Assembly (NCBI GenBank): GCA_017405865.1
Contig: JAFQZN010000001.1
Span: forward strand, 1-42,248
Length of the DNA: 42,248 bases
DNA from: Oscillospiraceae bacterium
GTDB lineage: Bacteria > Bacillota > Clostridia > Oscillospirales > Oscillospiraceae
Direction: 5' to 3'
This document shows, one piece after another, positions 27,148 to 35,500 of the stretch; within the stretch, counting starts at the first letter, position 1, and every line of letters starts with the position of its first letter. The notes under the pieces are model-generated. The model was not told the origin of the DNA, ran no database searches, and was given only the letters and a program-made list of their open reading frames with translations. The translations under genes were made by a program, and so were the position numbers.

Positions 27148-27636
27148 ATGGAACAGGTATTTCAATTCTCCGCGATCCCCGCGAGCGTCGCGCAGCTGCA
27201 GGCGCTCCCCGAGGCGGCGCTGACGTCTCCGTTTCAGACGGCGGCACTGACCGCCCTCGCGCTTTGCCGCTATGAGACGGATCCTGCGGCGACGGTTGAG
27301 CTGCTGAATTTCCTCAAGGGACCGCAGCCAATGTCGCCCTTCCAGATCCAATTCCTGCGCGACCGGCTGGCGGGCAAGGGCTACGTGGCGCGTTCCTATT
27401 TTGCAGGAACGTCGCCCGCGAATAACTACACGCCCTCGCTGCCGTACACCGTGACGGTCTTTGACGGTCCGTATTCCTATCAGCAGGACGGCTACGCCAA
27501 GCTGATGCTCCGCTCCTCCGGCGCGGACAGTCCGCGAGAGATCATGCTGCGCTCCAAGAGCGGGCAGTGGTTCCTCTGGGAAAACTATCTGCTGCCCGAC
27601 ATCCGCGTCCCTGCGGCGCTCGACCCGTGGGCATGA
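27148..27636 (+). CDS. Uncharacterised 162-residue protein of the SPFH/TPM operon
   Basis: From ATG 27148 (AGAGGTAACGAT before it), 13 bases after the TPM gene. I do not recognise the family with certainty. There is no signal peptide or membrane helix. The N-terminal half is helical (SVAQLQALPEAALTSPFQTA) and mentions multiples of a short helical hairpin. The second half is beta-rich (TPSLPYTVTVFDGPYSYQQD) and ends in WFLWENYLLPDIRVPAA. The latter resembles small cytoplasmic proteins often found near SPFH/zinc-ribbon genes. Its stop overlaps the next start as ATGA. Confidence 0.7.
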   Translation: MEQVFQFSAIPASVAQLQALPEAALTSPFQTAALTALALCRYETDPAATVELLNFLKGPQPMSPFQIQFLRDRLAGKGYVARSYFAGTSPANNYTPSLPYTVTVFDGPYSYQQDGYAKLMLRSSGADSPREIMLRSKSGQWFLWENYLLPDIRVPAALDPWA

Positions 27637-27971
27637 GAACGGCACGACGGATCGCCGCGCTCCTGCTCGCGCTTGCGCTCGCAGCGGGCCTGGCGGCTTG
27701 CGCAGCCTCGCCCTCCGGCACCTACACCGCCGTGCGCGTCGTCAAGAACGGCACGGAGGCAACTGCCGGAGCGCTTTCGGACAGCGGCGCACTGATCAGC
27801 ATCACCTTTGACTCCGACGGCACCGGCGTGCTGCGCTTCAACGCGGCGAGCGAGCCGTTCCGGTGGAGCGGCACGACCATGACCTCACAGGAGGGCGATA
27901 CGATCGACTTCCGCTTCGACGGAACGACCGTCACGCTCGAGCGCGGAGACACGCTGATCGAATTTCAATAA
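27633..27971 (+). CDS. Small lipoprotein
   Basis: 112 residues from ATG 27633, which overlaps the preceding stop as ATGA. It has a basic start (MRTARR), a hydrophobic stretch and a lipobox LAAC at about 20-23, so it is probably lipid-anchored outside. The short mature part is beta-rich (TFDSDGTGVLRFN, FRWSGTTMTSQEGDTIDFRF), resembling small lipocalin-like domains of Clostridia. It is the last gene of the SPFH/TPM operon before a terminator. Confidence 0.75.
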   Translation: MRTARRIAALLLALALAAGLAACAASPSGTYTAVRVVKNGTEATAGALSDSGALISITFDSDGTGVLRFNAASEPFRWSGTTMTSQEGDTIDFRFDGTTVTLERGDTLIEFQ

Positions 27972-27976
27972 CTCCA

Positions 27977-28021
27977 ACGGGAGGCGAAAGTCAGAAATGC
28001 CTGCGCCTCCCGTATCTTTTT
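27977..28021 (+). terminator. Terminator of the SPFH/TPM operon
   Basis: 10-bp stem ACGGGAGGCG/CGCCTCCCGT (27977-27986 and 28004-28013), followed by ATCTTTTT. Confidence 0.85.
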
Positions 28022-28031
28022 GAAAAAAACC

Positions 28032-28060
28032 TTGACAATCCAAAACCCGTGTGTTAATAT
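28032..28060 (+). promoter_or_regulatory. Promoter of the tRNA operon
   Basis: TTGACA (28032-28037), exactly 17 bases, TAATAT (28055-28060), 27 bases before the first tRNA. Confidence 0.85.
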
Positions 28061-28086
28061 CTTATGGCTGATGCTGAACTCGACGT

Positions 28087-28161
28087 GCGGGTGTAGTATA
28101 ACGGCTAGTACAACAGCCTTCCAAGCTGTGGGCGTGGGTTCGATTCCCATCACTCGCTCCA
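28087..28161 (+). tRNA. tRNA-Gly (TCC)
   Basis: Cloverleaf with acceptor GCGGGTG/CACTCGC, anticodon loop CTTCCAA on a 5-bp stem (28113-28129), T-loop GGTTCGATTCC and encoded CCA. Confidence 0.95.
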
Positions 28162-28165
28162 ATAC

Positions 28166-28242
28166 GCGCCAGTAGCTCATCCGGATAGAGCAACTGCCTT
28201 CTAAGCAGTAGGTGGGGGGTTCGAGTCCCTTCTGGCGTACCA
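28166..28242 (+). tRNA. tRNA-Arg (TCT)
   Basis: Acceptor GCGCCAG/CTGGCGT (first pair G-U), anticodon loop CTTCTAA, T-loop GGTTCGAGTCC, encoded CCA. Its last 14 bases and the following 47 are repeated at 28407. Confidence 0.94.
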
Positions 28243-28289
28243 GTTGATATGTATATCAGCGAAGATGCAGACTTCTAAAAATCTGCAAA
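28229..28289 (+). repeat. Direct repeat covering the tRNA-Arg 3' end, copy 1
   Basis: 61 bases matching 28407-28467 with two mismatches (offset 178). It starts in the tRNA T-stem and runs past the CCA into a downstream hairpin (GCAGA..TCTGC). Confidence 0.9.
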
Positions 28290-28406
28290 GCAAAACGACA
28301 GATGTTGCCGGTACGCCTGCCAATCAGGCGTCGCCTAACGGCTCGCCTTCTTGGGAAGGGACTTGCGGCGCAGAAAAAATGCCACCGGCATCTTTTCTGC
28401 TTGCAA

Positions 28407-28467
28407 CTTCTGGCGTACCAGTTGATATGTATATCAGCAAAGATGCAGACTTCTGAAAATCTGCAAA
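28407..28467 (+). repeat. Direct repeat of the tRNA-Arg 3' end, copy 2
   Basis: Second copy, carrying CTTCTGGCGTACCA without the rest of a tRNA. The interval 28290-28406 and the stretch to 28512 hold no gene. They contain hairpins, including GCAGAAATGC/GCATTTCTGC at about 28470-28499 and a longer one near 28366-28400. Confidence 0.9.
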
Positions 28468-28512
28468 ACGCAGAAATGCGCCACAACAGCATTTCTGCGA
28501 GGGAAGAAATAC

Positions 28513-28590
28513 GGTGGGTGTAGCGTAGTTGGTTAACGCGTCAGATTGTGGCTCTGAAGACCGTGGGTTCGAGTCCCATCACTCACCCCA
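28513..28590 (+). tRNA. tRNA-His (GTG)
   Basis: Acceptor GTGGGTG/CACTCAC with the extra 5' G opposite C73 typical of tRNA-His, anticodon GTG in loop TTGTGGC, encoded CCA. Confidence 0.95.
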
Positions 28591-28618
28591 TTTCCCCCAT
28601 CCTTGGCACGGACCGTAT

Positions 28619-28693
28619 TGGGATGTCGCCAAGTGGTAAGGCACCAGACTTTGACTCTGGCATTCGTAGGTTCGAGTCCTGCCATCCCAGCCA
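28619..28693 (+). tRNA. tRNA-Gln (TTG)
   Basis: Acceptor TGGGATG/CATCCCA, anticodon TTG in loop CTTTGAC, T-loop GGTTCGAGTCC, encoded CCA. Confidence 0.95.
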
Positions 28694-28735
28694 TGTCGGA
28701 GCAAGGCCGTGCTTTGCTCCGATTCTTTTATTTTT

Positions 28736-28811
28736 GACCCGCTAGCTCAGCAGGCAGAGCAATTGCCTTTTAAGCAATGGGTCGGGAGTTCGAATCTCCC
28801 GCGGGTCACCA
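28736..28811 (+). tRNA. tRNA-Lys (TTT)
   Basis: Acceptor GACCCGC/GCGGGTC, anticodon TTT in loop CTTTTAA, T-loop AGTTCGAATCT, encoded CCA. Last tRNA of the operon. Confidence 0.95.
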
Positions 28812-28815
28812 CGCG

Positions 28816-28865
28816 AAAATAATCCGAACTTGTTTCCATTGCGAAACGGGTTCGGATTATTTTTA
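28816..28865 (+). terminator. Terminator of the tRNA operon
   Basis: 14-bp stem AAAATAATCCGAAC/GTTCGGATTATTTT (28816-28829 and 28850-28863), ending in a T-run. Confidence 0.88.
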
Positions 28866-28972
28866 TATTTCGACTATGACGAGGAATACCGCAGACAGAA
28901 GCACACGAAACGGACGAGAAAAGTAAGGGAAACTACCCAAAACAAGACACAACAAACAAGGAGGTAAATCAA

Positions 28973-29221
28973 ATGGAACGGAAGATCAAACGCTGCGAAT
29001 TCAATCTGGACGCCAACTGCGTAGATGTCAAGTTCTCGGACGGAACGATGCTCGCCATCGACTGCGAAGCCGTCGAGGAACTCTATGACATCAGCATCGC
29101 CAACCGCTCCGAACTGGATTGGCTGATCTACAACAATCCGTTGGAGTACGCATACCACGTTCTCAACGGCAGCGTTCCCCAATACCTAAAGGGCAATCAC
29201 GAACATCGATTGATGGATTGA
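28973..29221 (+). CDS. Small DUF6061-like protein
   Basis: 82 residues from ATG 28973 with AGGAGG 8 bases upstream. The pattern, a start with NLDANCVDVKFSDGTMLAIDCEAVE and then RSELDWLIYNNPLEYA in the middle, matches from memory a family of small Clostridial proteins named DUF6061, often found in or near mobile elements; the name is unverified. There is no signal peptide or membrane helix. It stands alone between the tRNA operon and its own terminator. The function is unknown. Confidence 0.7.
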   Translation: MERKIKRCEFNLDANCVDVKFSDGTMLAIDCEAVEELYDISIANRSELDWLIYNNPLEYAYHVLNGSVPQYLKGNHEHRLMD

Positions 29222-29235
29222 GCGAGAAAAATCGG

Positions 29236-29267
29236 GCGGGGTATGGTTCACATACCCCGCCTCTTTT
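29236..29267 (+). terminator. Terminator of the DUF6061-like gene
   Basis: 10-bp stem GCGGGGTATG/CATACCCCGC (29236-29245 and 29251-29260), 5-base loop, then CTCTTTT. Confidence 0.85.
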
Positions 29268-29271
29268 GCGC

Positions 29272-29480
29272 TCAGCCGTCCTGACGGCCTTGCGCCTGCT
29301 TCCATTCCGCAAACTCCCGCTGACCTTCTTCGCTCTCATAGAAAGCAAGGATGTCCGGCAGGAACAGCCGCGCGATTTCTTCGAGCACCTGCTGCGGAAT
29401 TTCGGCTTTTTCAGGTTCGCTCCGGTTTAAGGTGTTGGCGTTGCCTCACCTCTTCGGGAAGCACGGTTGTTCTCCATCAT
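29272..29480 (-). pseudogene. Frameshifted small gene of mobile-element type
   Basis: On the minus strand GGAGG precedes ATGATG at 29480/29477, but that frame stops after 17 codons (MMENNRASRRGEATPTP). A different frame continues directly with a protein-like stretch ending about 50 codons later: SEPEKAEIPQQVLEEIAR, then LFLPDILAFYESEEGQREF, then a stop at 29272. It has no start codon of its own. The second part resembles small acidic helical proteins of Clostridial conjugative elements (from memory). A single indel would join the two, so this is read as a broken gene. Confidence 0.5.
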
Positions 29481-29562
29481 AATGCCTCCAAGATTTGATG
29501 TAACGAACGGCATCGGCGGCGTTTTTATCTACGGAGCTCTTCCATAAATAGTTTATCATACA

Positions 29563-29576
29563 AGAACGTACGTTTG
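29563..29576. promoter_or_regulatory. LexA-like (SOS) box
   Basis: AGAACGTACGTTTG around a perfect AACGTACGTT palindrome, close to the Gram-positive LexA consensus CGAAC-N4-GTTCG. It lies about 85 bases upstream of the frameshifted minus-strand gene. The surrounding non-coding stretch 29481-29740 shows no gene. Confidence 0.45.
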
Positions 29577-29757
29577 CAATAACTTTTTTTCATAATCTCT
29601 GTTTCTGCGGGGAGACCTTGATGATAAACGATCAAGAGGTGATTTGAAGACAGCACAAAGCACCGTTTTGAAATGGGTGTGTTTGCTTAAAGTCAGACCA
29701 AAGCAGTGATAAATAGCATTTTACTGTTCATCCTTTATAAGCCGGGAAAAAGAATGG

Positions 29758-29786
29758 TTGCAAAGCAACCCCGGCTACAGTATAAT
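29758..29786 (+). promoter_or_regulatory. Promoter of the two-component system, overlapped by inverted repeats
   Basis: TTGCAA (29758-29763), 17-base spacer, TATAAT (29781-29786). The -35 lies inside nested inverted repeats, GGTTGC/GCAACC (29756-29761 and 29765-29770) and GCCGGG/CCCGGC (29741-29746 and 29770-29775), a possible operator. Confidence 0.6.
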
Positions 29787-29855
29787 ACTTCATTATATAA
29801 GGTCCTGCCAATTTGTGTGCGATGGGACGTGATGAGTTGGAAAGGAGCAATGCGA

Positions 29856-31187
29856 ATGACATCGGAGGCCATACTGTCGATTTTTAATACCCTATGGTAC
29901 GGCGTTTATGCCACTGCGCTCTGCATCCTGCTGCAGCGACGGTTTGGCTGGCTTGCGACCATACTCAGCTTTGTGGGAGTTTATGCAGTTTTTCTTACCT
30001 ACGGGTTATTCTTTGAGTTTTCCGTGGACAACGCAGAACGCGCCGCATCTGCCCTGCGCCTCCTCTTAATGATGTTTATGTATTTCGTTCCTGCGATCTT
30101 TCTGTTCCGGGAAAAGTGGTACAAGAGTCTGTTCACCGGCGGCGTTTGCTTTGCGATGCAGCTGGTGGCGGATCTCCTCAGCGCAACGCTGCTGATCCCG
30201 CACGAGCAGCTCCGGAGCGGAAGTATGGCGGATCTGCCGCCGAACCTAGTGATCGTCCTGGAGCTTCTTACCACGGCGCTCATTTTGTTCCTTACCGCTT
30301 TGTTTGTCATACTGATGCGGAACCGCACATTTCGGCTTGCGCCGACAGAATGGATCCTGTTCTGCATCTTCCCCGTCAGCCAGATCGTGCTGCTGGGCGG
30401 CTGGCAGTTCGTTTCCATGTCAGAATTGAACACGAACCGGGTGCTTGTCATGTCCATCGGAATGGGGCTGAGCGTTGCAGCGGACGGCTTTCTGTTTTTT
30501 GCTGTCCGGGGCATGGCGCAAAGAAGAAGCCTCACGATGCAGAAGGAACTGCTGGAGCAACAGGTGGAGCTGCAGAAAAAGCACTATGCCGCGCTTACAG
30601 ATCAGTACGAGGATATGCGCCGGATGCGTCACGATATTGCCAACCACCTTGAGACGATGAAGGCGCTGCTCGAGTGCGGCGAATACGCGGAGGCGTCCAG
30701 CTATACGGAAAACGCTGCAGGCTGGTTCCGCTACCGTTCCCGCGTCGGGACCTGCGAAAACCCGATAGTGGATGCGTTTCTTATGGCGAAGCTGGAGGAG
30801 CTCAAGCAGCAGGGCTGCACGCCGGAGATCCGTATTGCAGTGCCGCGGGAGCTGCCGATTGCCAATGTGGATATCATTGCGGCCTTCGGAAATCTGCTGG
30901 ACAATGTTGCAGAGGCCTGTGCGGAGAGTGGGGAGGGGCAGTTCACTTTGACTGCGGCGGTCAACCACGGCTTCCTGACCATCCGCACGGACAATCCCGT
31001 CGGGGAGAAAAAACAGCCGCACAGCCGCCGCATTCGGGAGCTTCCGCGCGGTATTGGGCATCAGATTCTGTCCGATTTGGCGGAAAAGTACGACGGCAGC
31101 TTCCGCGCCGGAGAGGAAAACGGCGTCTATACGGCGACCCTGAGCTTGAACACGGAGGTTCATCATGCTGCAGATCGCAATTTGTGA
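29856..31187 (+). CDS. GHKL-type sensor histidine kinase (AgrC-like)
   Basis: 443 residues from ATG 29856, 8 bases after AAGGAG; the ATG at 29850 is too close to that site. About six membrane helices fill residues 1-220, with no large external domain. A coiled-coil (MQKELLEQQVELQKKHYAAL) follows, then the HPK10-type phosphoacceptor box RRMRHDIANHLETM (His259), the N-box GNLLDNVAEAC and the G-box GIGHQILSDLAEKYDG. This is the family of AgrC and other peptide-sensing kinases. No AgrB or AgrD homologue is nearby, so the signal is unknown. Its 3' end overlaps the regulator gene by 23 bases. Confidence 0.88.
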   Translation: MTSEAILSIFNTLWYGVYATALCILLQRRFGWLATILSFVGVYAVFLTYGLFFEFSVDNAERAASALRLLLMMFMYFVPAIFLFREKWYKSLFTGGVCFAMQLVADLLSATLLIPHEQLRSGSMADLPPNLVIVLELLTTALILFLTALFVILMRNRTFRLAPTEWILFCIFPVSQIVLLGGWQFVSMSELNTNRVLVMSIGMGLSVAADGFLFFAVRGMAQRRSLTMQKELLEQQVELQKKHYAALTDQYEDMRRMRHDIANHLETMKALLECGEYAEASSYTENAAGWFRYRSRVGTCENPIVDAFLMAKLEELKQQGCTPEIRIAVPRELPIANVDIIAAFGNLLDNVAEACAESGEGQFTLTAAVNHGFLTIRTDNPVGEKKQPHSRRIRELPRGIGHQILSDLAEKYDGSFRAGEENGVYTATLSLNTEVHHAADRNL

Positions 31188-31875
31188 GGACGAAAAGGAG
31201 CAGGCGCTCTGGGCGGAAAAACTGATCCTGTCCGGTGTTCCTGAGCTGCACCCGCAGGTGCGCAGCTTCCCCTCCGCGGAGGATATGCTTTGCGCCGTTC
31301 GGGAGCAGTATCATCCCCGCGTGGCGGTGCTCGATATTGAGTTAGGCGGAGAGGACGGCATTTCCCTTGCGAGAACGCTCAACACGCTGCTTCCGGATTG
31401 CTCCATCATCTATTTGACTGCATTTTTGCAGTACGCTCCCGAGGTCTATTCTACCAGACATACCTATTATGTTATGAAGCAGGACGCTCCGGAACGTCTG
31501 GGCACGGCGATCCGAAAGGCAATGGAGGAGCAGGCGCAGGACGACACGCTCTGCTTCCGAACGGAAGGCGGTCTGCGCTTTGCGCGCTGCCGAGACATTC
31601 TCTATCTGGAACGGGTGCTGCACAAGACGATCATCCGACTGCAGCACGAGGAATGCGCAACGACCGCGTCACCCGCTGAACTGCTTGGCAGGGGAAACAA
31701 CCGATTCCTGCGCTGCCATCAGAGCTTTTGGGTAAATCTGGATTATATCCGCTCTATGCGCAGTGAAAGCTTCGTGCTGACCGACGGTACCGTGCTTCCC
31801 ATTTCCCGCACCTACCGTAAAAGCGTTCGTGAGCAGCTCTTTTCTAAGCTATCCTCTGAGTTGAAGAATACATAA
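31165..31875 (+). CDS. LytTR-family response regulator (AgrA-like)
   Basis: 236 residues from ATG 31165 with GGAGG 6 bases upstream. The receiver domain (1-120) has the acidic pair CEDE and the phosphoacceptor Asp57 in AVLDIELGGEDG. The C-terminal LytTR DNA-binding domain (about 130-235) shows GRGNNRFLRCHQSFWVNLDYI and LPISRTYRKSVREQL. It is partner of the kinase it overlaps. Regulators of this class often control secreted hydrolases, toxins or bacteriocins, so the downstream secreted-protein cluster is a possible target (inference). Confidence 0.9.
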   Translation: MLQIAICEDEKEQALWAEKLILSGVPELHPQVRSFPSAEDMLCAVREQYHPRVAVLDIELGGEDGISLARTLNTLLPDCSIIYLTAFLQYAPEVYSTRHTYYVMKQDAPERLGTAIRKAMEEQAQDDTLCFRTEGGLRFARCRDILYLERVLHKTIIRLQHEECATTASPAELLGRGNNRFLRCHQSFWVNLDYIRSMRSESFVLTDGTVLPISRTYRKSVREQLFSKLSSELKNT

Positions 31876-31891
31876 TGAACCGATCATGCGT

Positions 31892-31930
31892 AACCGCGCT
31901 GCCGTTTAACGGCAGCGCGGTTCCATTTTG
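31892..31930 (+). terminator. Terminator of the two-component system
   Basis: 13-bp stem AACCGCGCTGCCG/CGGCAGCGCGGTT (31892-31904 and 31910-31922), followed by CCATTTTG; the U-tract is short. Confidence 0.75.
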
Positions 31931-32051
31931 TGCAAATTATGCTGGAAAAACGGTCGAATATGCAGGTCGTATTGCCTGAAGTCCGCAGGACAGATAGAAT
32001 GGCATTGTGGATCCGGCAAGCACTTCCGCCGCTTTACGGATGCAATCGGTA

Positions 32052-32372
32052 TTATCGCTCCAGCGATTCCTTCACGCTCTGCAGAATCTTAAGCAGCAAC
32101 GCTGCATTTGCTTCAGAGCAATCTCGCAAAAGCGCAGAGAGCTTCGCCTGTGTACCGCCCGGAGCTTCCTGCCCATAGATCAGCGCATCAGTTCCCGTAC
32201 GCAGCGCATCCGCCAGTGCGACCAGTACCGGAAGACTTAACTTTGTGTTGCCGGTCTCAATGTGACTCATATGCGTGAGGGAAATGTTGATGCGCTCTGC
32301 AAGTTGCTCTTGTGAGAGCCCAAGCGCCTTTCTCCGCGCCCGGATGCGCTGCCCGATCACATAGTAATCCAT
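32052..32372 (-). CDS. XRE-family transcriptional regulator
   Basis: 106 residues from ATG 32372 with AGGTGA upstream. The N-terminal helix-turn-helix of the Cro/CI type is clear (IGQRIRARRKALGLSQEQLA, then INISLTHMSHIETGNTKLSL). A short helical C-terminus (about 75-106) may dimerise. It is divergent from the cohesin-protein gene, and a perfect palindrome lies just upstream of its own start (32386-32401). It probably regulates itself and perhaps the divergent gene (inference). Confidence 0.87.
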   Translation of the reverse strand: MDYYVIGQRIRARRKALGLSQEQLAERINISLTHMSHIETGNTKLSLPVLVALADALRTGTDALIYGQEAPGGTQAKLSALLRDCSEANAALLLKILQSVKESLER

Positions 32373-32385
32373 ATTAAATCACCTA

Positions 32386-32401
32386 TTATTATCTATAATA
32401 A
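32386..32401. promoter_or_regulatory. Palindrome in the XRE/cohesin-protein divergent region
   Basis: TTATTAT-CT-ATAATAA, a perfect 7-bp inverted repeat 14 bases before the XRE start; candidate operator. Confidence 0.45.
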
Positions 32402-32409
32402 AAATCTAC

Positions 32410-32438
32410 TTGAATTATAGAGACAATTCTGATAGTAT
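32410..32438 (+). promoter_or_regulatory. Possible promoter of the cohesin-protein gene
   Basis: TTGAAT (32410-32415), 17-base spacer, TAGTAT (32433-32438), about 70 bases before the start. The region is very AT-rich, so chance matches are likely. Confidence 0.4.
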
Positions 32439-32505
32439 AAAATAAACTGTATAGGCGATTTTTTGCTTATACAATTTAATTATATAACTAATGGGGGAAA
32501 AGCGA

Positions 32506-35500
32506 ATGATGAAACGGAGAATCCTATCTAGTCTGTTAGCGCTGTGTATAGTAGCGTCTCTGCTTGCCGGATTGGTTTGCCCTGTTGTTTCTGCCGTGGC
32601 TGAAACACGCGGAATGACAGGCAGTCAACTGGAGAGCCAAATTAGAAGCGTATATAAGGATGCTTTAGCTAGAGCGAGGAAGGTCAATTCAGATATTGGA
32701 AGAAAAATTGACGCAAATAACAGCTTCAGCGGCTACTGTGCGACTTATGTAAAATGGCAGATAAAGCTCTTGGGAATTGATCCTTCGCCGGCAAGCGGAC
32801 ATGGCAAAGATATGTTCGACAATTATAAGAACAAAAGCCAGTCATCTGGCGGCAAATATATTGCAGCTTATTCTGCAGCATCTTACGGAAACTTGAAAAC
32901 GATTCTTAACTTGATTACCGATAATGGAACGAAGAACGTTTACAATATTCTGATTGGATTTCAGCAATACACGGGGAATAAGGATGGAAGGACCTATGGT
33001 CACACGACGTTTATTCACGGGATTGTGAATGGAATGGTATACTCCTCTGAGTCTTTTTCTGGTAAGTTTGGTACAAGCAGCACAATTTCAGAAGGGGACC
33101 CGATTGTTCTATCTATCTCGAATTATTTTTCGGCATATCCTGCGAGCAAATACTACCTAGATGGTGTAATTGTGTTTTCTGATCAGCCGAACTATACGCT
33201 GTACTGTCACAACAACTACAGCGGGAAAAACTATCTGTACGGCACAGATTTCAGCGGATCGCTGAATTCCGACATCATCTATTCGCGCGATACAAGCGTG
33301 ACGACGGTCAGCACGGATCAGACGACACAGCATAACGGCAACAGTTCACTGAAAATTGTGAATACCTCTGCAGGCTCCTCGGGAAAGGATTTGGCAATTG
33401 CCACACTGACCAATGACCGAGCAGCAAACGGATGGATCGGCGACAGCAAACAAATGACACTGAGCTTTTGGGCAAAAGCATCTAACCCGAATACGGGGAT
33501 CTATTTTCGCTGGGGATACGGAAGCTACAACGGTGTGACACTTTCACAGGATTGGGCTTACTATTCAATTCCTATGAATAGAACTACTACCTACGGAAAG
33601 GACATGCATCCCTATGTTGACCGGGCGGGCACGGTTTGGATCACGGAAATGCAGTTAGAGGATGGGACAGAGGCGACTGCTTTTGCTCCGGAAAGTGTCA
33701 GAATAAATTACGAAAAAACAGTACAGACATCGGGACAAAACTACCAGCTTCCGTCCGTAGCTCCTTCACGCGAAGGGTATTCATTTGCAGGGTGGTATAC
33801 TGCGAAAAACGGAGGGACACAGATTACTTCACAGACTACAGTGCAGGATGGTAATCTCATCGTTTATGCACGTTGGATTCCGGATGCCTGTCAGCATGAG
33901 TACGCTCTTGATTATGAGACTCCTGCTACTTGTGAGGAGAACGGCGAGAGACATTTCGTTTGCAGCCTTTGCGGAGAAAACTATAGTGTACTAATTGCGG
34001 CGCTGGGACATCAATATCAAAGCAGTCTCCAGCCGGCTACCTGCGTGGATTACGGCGTGACGACCTACACCTGCACGGTCTGCGGCTACAGCTATTCCGA
34101 GACGGAGGATGATGAGTACAGCGAATGGAGCATCTCCTATCCTGCCGGTGCGAACAATAACGCCGTTGAGTCTGCTACCGGCTACCGTTACAGATTGCTG
34201 GAAACGACTACCGGTTCGGGATCACAAATGGAGGGGTGGACCGGCGCCGGGAGCGAATGGATTCAGACAGACGGCGGATCAGTCCAATACGTTGCTTCCT
34301 GGCCTGCAGGATTCAACACGAACAACGCGTATTATTCACAATATCACAATACGCCGGTGACTGAAAGCGAGACGGAAACCCAAAAAACATCGGTTGATTC
34401 GGACAATGTGATTGGTTATCTCTACTGGCACTGGTGCCGAAACTCCTACACGAGTGGTCCGATCGACCGCCTTGTGGCAGATCAGTGTGAAGGAGAATTT
34501 ACCGGGTTCCATTGCTTCTTCAGCACAACGTCGCCGTCCTCGTTGACAATGGACAGCTCGGGAACGGTATACAAGTATGCAAACGCAAACTGCTGTACAG
34601 ACACTTGGTGGTATTTTGCGCTGCCTGTCCGGCAGCAGGACTACCAAATGTTAGAAAAGCTGTATCACTTTGAGCGTTGGTCGGAGTGGTCCGACTGGGA
34701 CACGGAGGTAATCGAGGAAACTGCGACCTGCGACGTCGAAACTGCAACGATTTACCGCTATGCAACAAGCCTTCTCGAAGGACATCAATGGGGAGAATGG
34801 ACGGTAGTTACAGAGCCCACTTGCACGGTTGACGGACAAAGAAGCAGAACTTGCACCGTTTGCGGTGAGACGGAGACGGAAGCGATCCCTGCTGCGCATA
34901 ACTGGGATGAGAATGAACAGTTCTGTACCGTTTGCGGCGCTCTAAACCCGGATTATATCGCGCTTTGTGTTGCGCCTGCTTCCGGTACGGTTCAGCCCGG
35001 CGAGAGCGTGACGGTCCCCGTGTCCATTACGGATAATACCGGCTTTGCGGGCTTCACTTTCATTATTACCTGCGACGAGGGCCTGACCATTACAAACATC
35101 ACGAAGGGTGCTTTACTGAGCACGTCTGAAAGCGGCAGTTTTACCAAAAACATTGAAAGCGGGAAAGTAACCTGGTATGACGTCGAGAATCTGACGAATG
35201 ACGGCGTGCTGTTCAATCTGGTGCTTACGCTCTCCGCCAATGCAGAGCCGGGCGAATATGGAATAACGATCGCCCTGAAAGACAGTCAGCCTACGAATTT
35301 TGTGGATTATCTGAGCCAGGCAGTTCCCATTCGCTTCACTGCAGGCAAGGTCGTATACAACGACCATACCCATTCTTATACCGCAGTAACGACGTCTCCG
35401 ACCTGTACGGAAGCAGGCGCGATCATCTATACCTGCGAATGCGGCGATACGTACAGCGAAACGCTGGAACCGCTCGGACATCTTCAAGGGGAAGCGACAG

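Noticed and set aside
28290-28512. A further tRNA between tRNA-Arg and tRNA-His
   Set aside because: Only the 3' end of tRNA-Arg is repeated; there is no anticodon arm, D-arm or 5' acceptor strand.
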